DNA of 38,190 nt from the IMG/VR virus record IMGVR_UViG_3300009527_000002, positions 1 to 38,190 of that record; one strand, written 5' to 3'. The DNA is from a virus. A program made the position numbers and the translations under genes. The stretch's first letter is position 1; every line of letters begins with the position of its first letter. Below, one piece after another: positions 31,517-38,190 of this stretch. The notes beneath the pieces were generated by a model. The model was not told the origin of the DNA. It saw nothing but the letters and a program-made list of their open reading frames with translations, and did not search any database.

Positions 31517-33331
31517 CTACACTCCTTCCTCGCCCAAATTGGGCAGTGCTTCGGTGACTGGTTCTGCCACCGGCGCGGTGCTGGCGTCAGACTCGATGGA
31601 TTCGAGCGTATTGCCACGATCGATCCACGCCTTGACCCAGTTGGGCATTCGTCCTCGTCCAGTCCAGGACTCTCCGAGCGGGCTGCGGTACTTCACCTGG
31701 CGGGCCGAAGTCGCTGGCTTCTCCTTCGTCGATATCGTTTCGAGCGGTCGCCCCGTCTTTTCTGCCGCAATCTCTCGGCGCACGTGGGATGGGACGATGC
31801 CCAGGTGTTCGGCCATATGCGTTAGCACCAAGGGTGGAGCATTGACGGAGAATTCGTCGACCTGCAAATCAGTGGAAACCGCCATTTCGATCGAGAGCAG
31901 GAACAGTTCGGCCCGATGGGCTATTGCAATGCGTTCGGACATGGCGTGGCACTTCTCTTGATACGACTTGCCGGGGCCGTCCTGGATCATTTGCAGGCGA
32001 GCTAGATAAGGCAGGTTGCCCCACATCGTGTCGACGATGAGGCGGTCGATCGCCATCCTGGAAGCCGAGTAAGCCAGCGTCTCGGGCGCGATGTCGTTGG
32101 CGCGGCGAAAGACGTTCGCCCACAGCCGATTGCGGAAGCAGGTCTCCTCGGCGACCTTCTCGGCTATTTTGGAGCGCTCGTTTTGCCGGTTCTCGGAAAC
32201 GTTCGGACTCGGCAGGGCCCCGGCCGCGACCAGGGCATCCCGCAGGGCGTATCCGCGCATCGATTCCACCAGCTTGCCGCTGCGCGTGTCCTCGACAAGG
32301 GTGACTTGCAGCCGGTCGCCAAGGGCTTCCCGGAAGGTCTTGCCGATGTGGTCACCTTCGTAGATCCGGCTATCGACATCGACGTAGTCGTCTCCGACAA
32401 GGGTATGTCGTGGACCGTTGGGCGCTATCTTCTTCGCGGCATCTCCGTAAATCACTTCCATCCCATTCGCGCGGCCCGCATCGGCCAGGCGTTCCAGGTG
32501 CGCTTTCTTCTTGAGCGCGAAGCAGTCGAGGTCCGTGCAGATGTCCGATTCCGATGGGTCGTCAAAAATCTCCGGCTGATTCCCTGTGCGCTTTGGGCAG
32601 CCGTAGCAGCTTCCGGCAGCCGGTAGCAATGCCGGGTCGTCGGGTGGGAAAGGAGCTTTGTACAGGTCGAGCATGTAGCCGGTGCGGATACGATACTGCA
32701 CGTGACGCACGGTGACCGACTCCGCCTCCGTCTGGCCCGGTGGGAGTAATTCGTGAATCAGTCTGGCCTGCAGCTGGTGCGTTGCCACACGGGCGACCAG
32801 CAGCGCTACCGACGCAGTGATTCGGCAGGAGAGGAAAGCGTCGCGCGCATCGCTGCCAAGATCGGAGAGCTTGAGCCTGCCATACACGTAGGCCTTGCTC
32901 TTGCCGATCTTTTCCGCCACCTCCTCCGCGGAGTATCCGTGTGTGCGCATCATCTGGCGGTAGCCATCAGCTTCTTCGAGCGGGTGCAGATCGGCCCGCT
33001 GCAAGTTTTCGATGATCTGCAGTTCCAGGGCTTCGCGGTCGCTGAGGTCCGCAATCTTGACGTCGATCCATTCGAGGCCGGCAGCTTTGGCGGCGCGCCA
33101 GCGGCGTTCTCCGGCGACGATCTCGTAACTCGGAGATTCCGCCCGGCGCGCCTCCTCGGGCGACATGCTTGCATGTCGCACCAGAATTGGCTGCAGTACG
33201 CCGTGCTGCTTGATGCTGTCCGAAAGCTCGCACAACGCCACCGGGTCGAAATGCTTGCGGGGGTTCGTTTGGCTCGGGCGGATGCTGCTGACCGGAACGC
33301 TGCGGGTGTTGGAAATCGTATGCGTTGTCAT
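31517..33331 (-). CDS. ParB-like protein fused to an H-NS DNA-binding domain
   Basis: The 604-residue protein starts with a ParB/Spo0J domain: VSSIRPSQTNPRKHF, GERRWRAAKAAG near 72, ENLQRADLHPLEEADGY near 113 and an HTH region SAEEVAEKIGKSKAYVYGRL near 133. A zinc-like segment follows (CYGCPKRTG near 243; CTDLDCFALKKK near 266). Near residue 545-575 the H-NS C-terminal signature appears: VKYRSPLGESWTGRGRMPNW. ParB proteins bind parS-like sites and slide on DNA using CTP. H-NS domains bind AT-rich DNA. No ParA gene is present, and the phage has an integrase, so a regulatory or DNA-organising role is likelier than plasmid partition. Confidence 0.85.
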   Translation of the reverse strand: MTTHTISNTRSVPVSSIRPSQTNPRKHFDPVALCELSDSIKQHGVLQPILVRHASMSPEEARRAESPSYEIVAGERRWRAAKAAGLEWIDVKIADLSDREALELQIIENLQRADLHPLEEADGYRQMMRTHGYSAEEVAEKIGKSKAYVYGRLKLSDLGSDARDAFLSCRITASVALLVARVATHQLQARLIHELLPPGQTEAESVTVRHVQYRIRTGYMLDLYKAPFPPDDPALLPAAGSCYGCPKRTGNQPEIFDDPSESDICTDLDCFALKKKAHLERLADAGRANGMEVIYGDAAKKIAPNGPRHTLVGDDYVDVDSRIYEGDHIGKTFREALGDRLQVTLVEDTRSGKLVESMRGYALRDALVAAGALPSPNVSENRQNERSKIAEKVAEETCFRNRLWANVFRRANDIAPETLAYSASRMAIDRLIVDTMWGNLPYLARLQMIQDGPGKSYQEKCHAMSERIAIAHRAELFLLSIEMAVSTDLQVDEFSVNAPPLVLTHMAEHLGIVPSHVRREIAAEKTGRPLETISTKEKPATSARQVKYRSPLGESWTGRGRMPNWVKAWIDRGNTLESIESDASTAPVAEPVTEALPNLGEEGV

Positions 33332-33381
33332 TCGGGGGCCCCAATCTTTGCCGCCAGGTGAAGAAGAAAGTCCGTATCGCT

Positions 33382-33720
33382 CTATCCGCTGGGTGTCGGT
33401 GGGCGATCCTCAACGCGCTGCACCGTCCATCCCCACAGCTCAACCGCCTCGCCGGTCTTGCGGCTGCGAAAGCTGCTCAGCATCCGCCAGCCGGCGGTTT
33501 GCAGCACCTGCTTCTGAGCGGTGTTGGTGCTGCACACGGTGCAGGTGGCATAGTCGTAGCCGAGTTCGAACAACATGTTGGCCTGGTGTCGTTTGAGCGC
33601 GTGAGCAAGACCCTTCCCGCGCTGTTCGACATGGACAAACAGGCCGTGACAATGCGCGACCTGTGGCTGGCTCGGCAGCGAGTCGATTTCGTAGGCGCCG
33701 AAGGAGGAGGCAAATCTCAT
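33382..33720 (-). CDS. GNAT-family acetyltransferase-like protein
   Basis: The 112-residue protein starts at ATG 33720 (ATGA overlap with the DHH gene). It has the acetyl-CoA-binding GNAT motif A in LFVHVEQRGKGLAHALKRH (about 32-50), then TCTVCSTNTAQKQVLQTAGWRML, the typical motif B region. It is short for a GNAT and may be a minimal form. The substrate is unknown. In phages such enzymes can modify nucleotides, host proteins or toxins. It ends 50 bases before the ParB-like gene. Confidence 0.7.
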   Translation of the reverse strand: MRFASSFGAYEIDSLPSQPQVAHCHGLFVHVEQRGKGLAHALKRHQANMLFELGYDYATCTVCSTNTAQKQVLQTAGWRMLSSFRSRKTGEAVELWGWTVQRVEDRPPTPSG

Positions 33721-34538
33721 TGCCCCTCCTCGTTCCACAGGCCGCCGGGGATCAGGAATCCTCCCGCGTGCCGGTGACCGCCTCCGCCCAAGGTCTGCGC
33801 GATCGCCGCCACATCGTCACCGTCGGGAGACGTGGAGCGCAGACTGAAATGGCGGCCCTTTGGGCTATCCCAGTAAATGGCGGCAAAGGGCTGGCCAATC
33901 GCGAGGCGCGCGCCGGCGTCACTGGCCAGGATGTGCGGGAGATTGGCCACCGGGACCGTCTTGCCGCCGATCTGCAGGCGTTGGGTGAGGATCGGCAGCA
34001 GCTGGTCGAGGTCCTGCTGCTGTTTGCGCAGGATCGCCGCGCCGTCGGCGGCCAGGCCGTCGAGGCGATCGCTGTCCATCCACTGGTCGTACAGCGCGAA
34101 GTCGTAGGGGTAGGAAAACAGACCGGCCATGATCTCGCGCGTCGCGTCGAGGTGGAACAGCCACAGATCCCGGTCCTGGATGTGCTGCAGTAGCCTGGGT
34201 GGCGTTGCGTCGTGGAAAAAATACTTCCAGGCGAGCATGGCGCCCGAAAGGCCAAGGGAGAAGCGGACAATGGCGCCGGGAAGATTCTCCAGCGCGGCTT
34301 GCGCGCTCTGGTGGTGGTCGAGAATCGTCAGGCTTTCGGCCTCGCCGATCATCCGCAGCAGGTATCCCCGCGGGTAGGAAAAATCGACGATGAAGACGTC
34401 GCGGCCTTTGACGTCTGGTGGCAGGTCGCCATAAACGCCGGCGTGAAAATCGACCTGCCCGAGGAAGGCTTTCCGGACGACCCAGGCGGCGGCGAATCCA
34501 TCGGCGCATCCGCCGTGGTAGATGCACAAGGGATTCAT
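33717..34538 (-). CDS. DHH/DHHA1-family phosphoesterase
   Basis: The 273-residue protein has a DHH phosphoesterase layout. The first aspartates are in YHGGCADGFAAAWVV (about 7-21), VFIVDFSY follows near 48, the DHH triad is in ILDHHQSAQ near 74, and the DHHA1 glycine-histidine motif LGGGGHRHAGGF is near 250. Family members cleave short oligonucleotides, cyclic dinucleotide products or pAp using Mn2+. A phage enzyme of this type could recycle nanoRNA or degrade defence second messengers; which one cannot be told. It is coupled by ATGA overlaps to the wHTH gene before and the GNAT gene after. Confidence 0.82.
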   Translation of the reverse strand: MNPLCIYHGGCADGFAAAWVVRKAFLGQVDFHAGVYGDLPPDVKGRDVFIVDFSYPRGYLLRMIGEAESLTILDHHQSAQAALENLPGAIVRFSLGLSGAMLAWKYFFHDATPPRLLQHIQDRDLWLFHLDATREIMAGLFSYPYDFALYDQWMDSDRLDGLAADGAAILRKQQQDLDQLLPILTQRLQIGGKTVPVANLPHILASDAGARLAIGQPFAAIYWDSPKGRHFSLRSTSPDGDDVAAIAQTLGGGGHRHAGGFLIPGGLWNEEGQ

Positions 34539-35149
34539 GCCGGATCCTCGACGAATTCGATCGTAGTGCGAGTCTCGCCGATCTTGACCAGGCGGTAGAC
34601 AGGGCTCTCCGCTCTATCGTGTTCCGAGATTTCTTTCGCGGCTGCAATGGCCTCCTCCAGCGTTTTGCAGACGTGCAAGCCTCCTTCCAAGCCTACGGCG
34701 GCGTAGCGGGTATTGGCGCCGGCGGCCTCTGGCAGGCTGGTGGTCTCCTCCTTGTCGATTGGAATGGTCAACGGCGTTGGTGCCTTCAGTTCGATGGGAT
34801 CTACTGGAGGGGAAAGCACCAGAATTTCCGCCGGTTCAACGGACACAAATCTCGTGTCAGTTGGGGTAACCACGTCGTGCTCGCCTTTCAGGAAATTGGG
34901 CCTTTCCTCAACCCACTTTTTCCCGGCGGCCGTGATCTTGTAGGAGCAGCCGCCGGTCACGTCGTCGCGTTCGGCCGACAGCAGGCCTTCAACACGTGCC
35001 TGGCAGACGTTGTCTCGGGCTTGCTTGCCGGTGAGGCCGCATTGCTCGGAGATTTCCACGATGGGCAACATGCCGTGCTGGTAGATGGCGCGTAGAATCT
35101 TGGCGCGGGCGCCGTTGTTGGTGTTGGGTGATTTCACGTTGGTGGTCAT
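34535..35149 (-). CDS. Winged-helix phage protein
   Basis: The 204-residue protein has an N-terminal winged helix (AKILRAIYQHGMLPIVEISEQCGLTGKQARDNVCQARVEGLL, then GGCSYKITAAGKKWVEER). A Pro/Thr/Glu-rich linker (about 95-140) and a C-terminal domain follow (RYAAVGLEGGLHVCKTLEEAIAAAKEI). It may be a DNA-binding regulator of the leftward operon. It overlaps its upstream neighbour by 1 base and its downstream neighbour by 4. Confidence 0.65.
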   Translation of the reverse strand: MTTNVKSPNTNNGARAKILRAIYQHGMLPIVEISEQCGLTGKQARDNVCQARVEGLLSAERDDVTGGCSYKITAAGKKWVEERPNFLKGEHDVVTPTDTRFVSVEPAEILVLSPPVDPIELKAPTPLTIPIDKEETTSLPEAAGANTRYAAVGLEGGLHVCKTLEEAIAAAKEISEHDRAESPVYRLVKIGETRTTIEFVEDPA

Positions 35150-35439
35150 TACAGGTCCTCTATGGGTTGGGTGGGCGCCGGCGTCCGCAGGCGGTGTCGA
35201 GTTTCGTCCAGGTGATCCATCTCGGCACGCTGCAGAGCGATCGCGTTGTCAAGTCGGTGCAGTTCGCCGATCAGCGAGGGCGCCTGCTCGATGGATTGCC
35301 GCACCTGGTCGGCGATCCGCTCGCGCTCGGCAAGTAAGTCATGCTGCCGGATGCTGGCGGCAGGCCGCCGCACGCCAAGACCGATCAGCAGGGCGACCCG
35401 ACAGGCGGATCGGATGGCGGTACCGATCAGGCGGCGCAT
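35149..35439 (-). CDS. Small coiled-coil protein with hydrophobic N-terminus
   Basis: The 96-residue protein starts at ATG 35439, with AAAGGAG 9 bases upstream. The N-terminal segment (RLIGTAIRSACRVALLIGLGV) is hydrophobic and basic and could insert in or touch the membrane. The rest is a helical, charged coiled coil (LLAERERIADQVRQSIEQ, LHRLDNAIALQRAEMDHLDE). Function unknown. It overlaps the previous gene by 13 bases. Confidence 0.6.
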   Translation of the reverse strand: MRRLIGTAIRSACRVALLIGLGVRRPAASIRQHDLLAERERIADQVRQSIEQAPSLIGELHRLDNAIALQRAEMDHLDETRHRLRTPAPTQPIEDL

Positions 35440-35627
35440 GAGATTGGCTCCTTTGGCGATTGGCGACGAGGCTTGAGCAGGACGCTTACCTTGCACCACC
35501 CAGGTATCGGTACCGGGCTGATGCAGGTCTGGCGGCCGTTGCACAGCAGGTGGTGCCCGGCGTTCCGGGCTTCGGTGGCCGCGTCGAGAACGCTGGTTTC
35601 CTCGGGAACGATGCGTGCGGTAGTCAT
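35427..35627 (-). CDS. Small cysteine-containing phage protein
   Basis: The 66-residue protein has GHHLLCNGRQTCISPVPIPGWCKVSVLLKPRRQ, with three cysteines and basic residues that could bind zinc or nucleic acid. ATGA overlap with the gene before. It resembles small early proteins of phages but I cannot name a family. Confidence 0.5.
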   Translation of the reverse strand: MTTARIVPEETSVLDAATEARNAGHHLLCNGRQTCISPVPIPGWCKVSVLLKPRRQSPKEPISCAA

Positions 35628-35833
35628 TCGGCGGACTCCAGTGCGGAGGCGTCGAAGGTCTGTCTGCGCGTGGCCTGGCCGGCGTTCCCGTACGGGCGAT
35701 CGACCAGCACGCGCTCCTTCCCGTTCGGGCCGACGTGGGGATACCCGATGACGGTTCCGATTTCACGGGTATCCAGGATGCGGACCTTGCTGCCGATCGG
35801 GAACGGCAGTGCGGGCTGGGTTTCGGCGGTCAT
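35624..35833 (-). CDS. Small SH3/KOW-like protein
   Basis: The 69-residue protein begins at ATG 35833 (ATGA overlap with the BRO gene). The segment FPIGSKVRILDTREIGTVIGYPHVGPNGKERVLV is a small beta-barrel pattern of the KOW/SH3 type, often found in nucleic-acid-binding phage proteins. No catalytic residues. Role unknown. Confidence 0.55.
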   Translation of the reverse strand: MTAETQPALPFPIGSKVRILDTREIGTVIGYPHVGPNGKERVLVDRPYGNAGQATRRQTFDASALESAE

Positions 35834-36624
35834 GCGGCGCTCCTTTTCGATTCGCTCTCGTGCTTCCGGACCGCCTCGAATACCGTCTTGCAAAGCGAGT
35901 CTGGAAGTCCGGCCACGTCGATCCGTTGGTAGAGCTGCAGCCCGGTGTGCGTCTCCAGACGGTGGACGACCGCGAGCGCCTCGCCGGCTTTGTCAAGCAG
36001 GCCCGTGGTCTGGCGGGCCAGTTGGTACAGGTCGTAGGTATTCACCAGCGTGACGCCGCCCATGTTCGATCCGAAGCGCTCGATGTAGTCTTCGCAGTCG
36101 GATTCGCTGGCGTTGCAGCGCAGGTTGCTGGTGACCAGGTCTTCGAGCAGGTCCTGCAGGGTGTCGTACTGATCGAGTGCCAGCGCGTGCGCTTTGCGAT
36201 TGATGCGGCGGCGCAGGTTGGGCGTGATGCGGTCGGGGGGCGGCAGGGCGTTGGCCGGTGACGGTAGCGCGGCGGATTCGTAGCGGCCGGTCTTGCGGAT
36301 GGCCGGCAGGATGACTTCCATCACCTCTTGCTCAAAGGTTTGCGCCTCTGGCTTGCGGGACTTGACGATCAGGCGGTAGAGGTTGCCTTCGTTGATGAAG
36401 GTCATTTCCTGACTGCCCGAGTCGGTAGGGGTGTCCCGTTTCAGGACACCCTTATCGCGGCAATGATTGGCGATCGCCGTGCGTGGATTGCGATATCCGA
36501 GCACGGCGCACACATCGGCAGCGCAAAACCACGGTTCGCCGGCATCGTCGGCGAAGGCGCGAACATCGATGGACTGGAAATTGAAAACGGTGGGCGCGGA
36601 CGCGCCGATAGCGGGGCTGGTCAT
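35830..36624 (-). CDS. BRO-family antirepressor
   Basis: The 264-residue protein has an N-terminal Bro-N domain: VRAFADDAGEPWFCAADVCAVLGY, NHCRDKGVLKRDTPTDSGSQEMTFINEGNLYRLIVKS and ILPAIRKTGRY. A C-terminal helical domain follows (LRRRINRKAHALALDQYDTLQDLLEDL). Such proteins act as phage antirepressors. This suits a genome whose repressor lacks a self-cleavage domain. I chose ATG 36624 because GGAG lies 8 bases upstream. The frame is open up to ATG 36900, which overlaps the previous stop, so an N-terminally extended 356-residue form is possible. The intervening leader contains two terminator-like hairpins. Confidence 0.82.
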   Translation of the reverse strand: MTSPAIGASAPTVFNFQSIDVRAFADDAGEPWFCAADVCAVLGYRNPRTAIANHCRDKGVLKRDTPTDSGSQEMTFINEGNLYRLIVKSRKPEAQTFEQEVMEVILPAIRKTGRYESAALPSPANALPPPDRITPNLRRRINRKAHALALDQYDTLQDLLEDLVTSNLRCNASESDCEDYIERFGSNMGGVTLVNTYDLYQLARQTTGLLDKAGEALAVVHRLETHTGLQLYQRIDVAGLPDSLCKTVFEAVRKHESESKRSAA

Positions 36625-36774
36625 GGCAAGACTCCAACGAAGCGTTTTGTCATCCGCTTCCCCGCTGCAAAACGGGTGGGCGGAACCGTGCGGGTTTGCA
36701 GACCGGTCGTTGGCACCGGCAGGGCTCGCGCCCTCCCACACGGCCCGCCCATAGGGCTTGCCATGCGACGGACG

Positions 36775-36798
36775 AAAAAATACCGCACTGGGGGCGGT
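36775..36798 (-). terminator. Terminator-like hairpin in the antirepressor leader
   Basis: On the minus strand ACCGC pairs with GCGGT around a 7-base loop, followed by ATTTTTT. It is the second of two such structures in the leader and ends about 150 bases before the antirepressor ATG. Confidence 0.6.
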
Positions 36799-36823
36799 TC
36801 GTCCGCCAACGAATTCCGGGCTG

Positions 36824-36858
36824 CAAAACCCGCGTCGCTGATGTGCAGCGACAGCGGG
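36824..36858 (-). terminator. Long hairpin with T-run in the antirepressor leader
   Basis: CCCGC-T-GTCGCTG and CAGCGAC-GCGGG form a 12-bp stem with a single bulge and a 5-base loop, followed on the minus strand by TTTTG. It is the strongest hairpin I found in this operon. Confidence 0.6.
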
Positions 36859-36896
36859 AGCATACGCCCGGCCATTCGGGAAAGTCAAGACCTGCT

Positions 36897-37205
36897 TCAT
36901 GCGATCTCCTTGAACGTGGGATGGCAAACAGTGGATGGCGATTCGCCGCGAATCACGTTGGTTTCCATGGTCACGCGCAGTGGCAGGTGTGGGTCTGTCC
37001 CATGGTAATCGGCGGCTTCCATGCCTCCGCAGGGCAGGAGCGTTGGCGCATCCATCATGGCTAGCGTGCTGTTTCTCTGGATGCTGCAGGGTTCGTCGGA
37101 TATCCGACCGAGCAGCCCGTAGACGCACCGCTGTTCTTGCGCCACGCCGACGTGGATGACCGAGATCTCCGCTTTGACACGCACGGATTGTGGTGAGGCG
37201 ATCAT
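36897..37205 (-). CDS. Unknown small phage protein upstream of leader
   Basis: The 102-residue protein starts at 37205 in an ATGA overlap with the gene before and ends in another with the alternative start at 36900. It contains SVIHVGVAQEQRCVYGLLGRI and LPCGGMEAADYHGTDPHLPLRVTM. I recall similar proteins before antirepressors in prophages but know no function. It might be part of the immunity/attenuation leader rather than a normal enzyme. Confidence 0.5.
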   Translation of the reverse strand: MIASPQSVRVKAEISVIHVGVAQEQRCVYGLLGRISDEPCSIQRNSTLAMMDAPTLLPCGGMEAADYHGTDPHLPLRVTMETNVIRGESPSTVCHPTFKEIA

Positions 37206-37468
37206 GGCTTACGGATCCCTGCGCGGCGGAGCGTTGGGCGGTATGGCGCAATCTCCGTCGTGCCGGCCTCATGGAATCCGAATCGGAAGGCTTCGAACTT
37301 GGGCCGGCCTGGCTTGTAGGGATTGCTCGTCAGGTATCCGGTGATCCGCAGCAGGAACCTGGAGTGCAGGCCAGCGCGGTAGGCTTTGGAGGTCGGATAC
37401 CGCGCCTGGCGACAGAGCTTCTGGATCGCTTCGTCGACGTGCTTGACTTTGGATTGGTGGGTGTTCAT
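37202..37468 (-). CDS. Unknown small basic protein
   Basis: The 88-residue protein starts at ATG 37468, overlapping the gene before. It is basic and aromatic (RQARYPTSKAYRAGLHSRFLLR, PYKPGRPKFEAFRFGFHEAG), which suggests nucleic-acid or membrane binding, but it has no known motif. It overlaps its downstream neighbour by ATGA. Confidence 0.55.
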   Translation of the reverse strand: MNTHQSKVKHVDEAIQKLCRQARYPTSKAYRAGLHSRFLLRITGYLTSNPYKPGRPKFEAFRFGFHEAGTTEIAPYRPTLRRAGIRKP

Positions 37469-37740
37469 CTTCTCCTCTGCTCGAGTCGTTGGGTAATGGT
37501 GGTGATGGCTTCCCAGGCGCTTCCGGCGTAGAACACTTGACGCGCGCGCGCTCGGTATTCGGAGATCGAGATGCGCTCGTCCAGGCCGACCCGTGGGGCC
37601 TGTTCGATTTCCAGCCACAGGCCATCCTTCGGGCGGCACACGGAAACGGTTTCGCTGCCCTCGCAGTACATCAGGTCGCTCTGGAGGGCTACCATCTCTT
37701 TGCAGACCGTCGAGATGCGCTGGAGAGACGGGGTAAGCAT
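37465..37740 (-). CDS. Unknown small protein
   Basis: The 91-residue protein is chosen from ATG 37740. Its ribosome site is weak, but translation could be coupled because the previous gene ends 5 bases upstream. It contains a helical start (SLQRISTVCKEMVALQSDLMYC) and ISEYRARARQVFYAGSAWEAI. No family recognised. Confidence 0.5.
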   Translation of the reverse strand: MLTPSLQRISTVCKEMVALQSDLMYCEGSETVSVCRPKDGLWLEIEQAPRVGLDERISISEYRARARQVFYAGSAWEAITTITQRLEQRRR

Positions 37741-37745
37741 GGCGA

Positions 37746-37979
37746 TCACTGGGCAGGAGAGCACGGCCGAATTTCCGGGCGGGTGACTTCGCACCCGATC
37801 GTCTCGCGCAGTGTGATTTCGTACTGCTGCAGCTCGGCTTCCGCGTCGAAGTACGCGACGCCTTGGTGGGATACGTGCTGCTTGTTCTTGGTAGCCTGCA
37901 CGTTCGCGGCCAGCAGCCGCAGGGTTTTCTGTGCGCTGTCAGGTAGGGGGAAAGGCAAGGCTTTGTAAGTGATGTCCAT
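37746..37979 (-). CDS. First gene of the leftward operon, unknown
   Basis: The 77-residue protein starts at ATG 37979 with AGGAG 6 bases upstream. It contains AQKTLRLLAANVQATKNKQ and FDAEAELQQYEITLRETIG, ending with a Pro/Cys-rich tail. It is the first gene after the leftward promoter at 127-155 (across the contig junction), with a leader of about 225 bases. Function unknown. Confidence 0.55.
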   Translation of the reverse strand: MDITYKALPFPLPDSAQKTLRLLAANVQATKNKQHVSHQGVAYFDAEAELQQYEITLRETIGCEVTRPEIRPCSPAQ

Positions 37980-38077
37980 GTCGGCTCCTGTGTTTGGCGA
38001 TCTGGCTGGTGAGGCTGCTGGCGGATGTCTCGGTCTCGTGTTGCCACCCGAGTCACCTACTCCAACAACCTCGCCGG

Positions 38078-38190
38078 CATCGGCTGCCCCAGCAGGTCCT
38101 CGTCATGTGGCGCGGGCCTTGTGTCCGGTCGGGGAGAGCGATGGAATGCGAAGCCGCCGGGGCTGGGTGTTCAGGGGGATGCACTGGGGC
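38078..38190. repeat. 113-bp terminal direct repeat, right copy
   Basis: This is an exact copy of bases 1-113; see the left copy. The real genome unit is therefore 1-38077. The 98 bases from 37980 to 38077 show no gene and belong to the leader of the leftward operon. Confidence 0.95.

Larger units (their letters stand above)
36625..36896 (-). promoter_or_regulatory. Leader with two terminator-like hairpins before the antirepressor
   Basis: This 272-base stretch of the leftward operon has an open frame but hairpin-rich sequence. It contains a long stem (36829-36858) followed by TTTT, a second stem (36782-36798) followed by TTTTTT, a GCCC-ATA-GGGC hairpin, and three copies of a TTTTGCAG-like motif near 36666, 36696 and 36822. 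The coded peptide (for example GRAYAPAVAAHQRRGF) looks like a recurrent leader in prophages. It may control read-through into the antirepressor by attenuation or a small RNA, as in P4-type immunity. This is inference. Confidence 0.5.

Noticed and set aside
36621-36875. 84-codon minus-strand ORF overlapping the antirepressor leader
   Set aside because: It runs out of frame through hairpins and overlaps the antirepressor start; better explained as part of a structured leader.
37202-38056. 284-codon minus-strand ORF at the right end
   Set aside because: Its first two-thirds are a shadow of two smaller genes with good starts; only the last 88 codons from ATG 37468 look real.
1-38190. Diversity-generating retroelement behind the tail protein, tRNA genes and a ParA partner
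   Set aside because: No reverse transcriptase, template/variable repeat, cloverleaf or Walker-type ParA was found by reading both strands.

Overview
The window looks like one complete genome of a temperate, siphovirus-like tailed phage of about 38.08 kb. The first and last 113 bases are identical, so the contig closes on itself. GC content is high (my estimate is roughly 60-65%). The host is probably a proteobacterium. A betaproteobacterium is my best guess, because the H-NS-type domain fused to the ParB-like protein resembles H-NS proteins of that group. This is inference, not a search result.

Layout: (1) About 0.13-2.5 kb, mostly leftward: a leftward promoter, a hicB-hicA toxin-antitoxin cassette between two look-alike terminators, a secreted HNH protein, a superinfection-immunity-like membrane protein, a two-helix membrane protein and a CI-type repressor. 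(2) About 2.6-6.8 kb, rightward: Cro-like and CII-like regulators, a primase/VapE-type helicase, a 257-bp palindromic array of a 9-bp repeat that may be the replication origin, and an antitermination-like zinc protein. (3) About 6.8-26.1 kb, rightward late region: HNH, P27-type small and large terminase, HK97-type portal, protease and capsid, connectors, tail tube, tail chaperone with a -1 frameshift site, a frameshifted tape measure, and a tail tip of the gene-transfer-agent type (DUF2460, DUF2163, NlpC/P60, large hub) whose hub carries an inserted Asp-box beta-propeller. A fibre-like protein and two holin-like membrane proteins follow. (4) 26.1-27.7 kb: large serine integrase, leftward. (5) 27.8-29.8 kb: a rightward accessory operon with its own promoter and operator, holding an unknown gene, a homologue of the Cas12a inhibitor AcrVA2 and a small HTH protein. 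(6) About 29.8-38.0 kb: a tightly packed leftward operon with a BRO antirepressor, a DHH phosphoesterase, a GNAT, a ParB/H-NS fusion, an HNH protein and many small unknown genes.

How it works together: the repressor at 2.1-2.5 kb probably binds matching 14-bp operators beside the rightward early promoter and the leftward promoter near base 140. Rightward early genes drive replication and, through the Q-like protein, late transcription. The leftward arm supplies antirepressor and accessory functions. Several genes look like prophage or infection-time armour: superinfection immunity, HicBA, the AcrVA2-like operon and possibly the DHH/GNAT pair. I did not recognise an endolysin, a ParA, a tRNA gene, a CRISPR array or a reverse transcriptase.

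The strongest unusual signals are the exactly centred inverted repeat array at 5769-6025, the AcrVA2-like operon at 27811-29836, the ParB/H-NS fusion, and the tandem terminators in the leader before the antirepressor.
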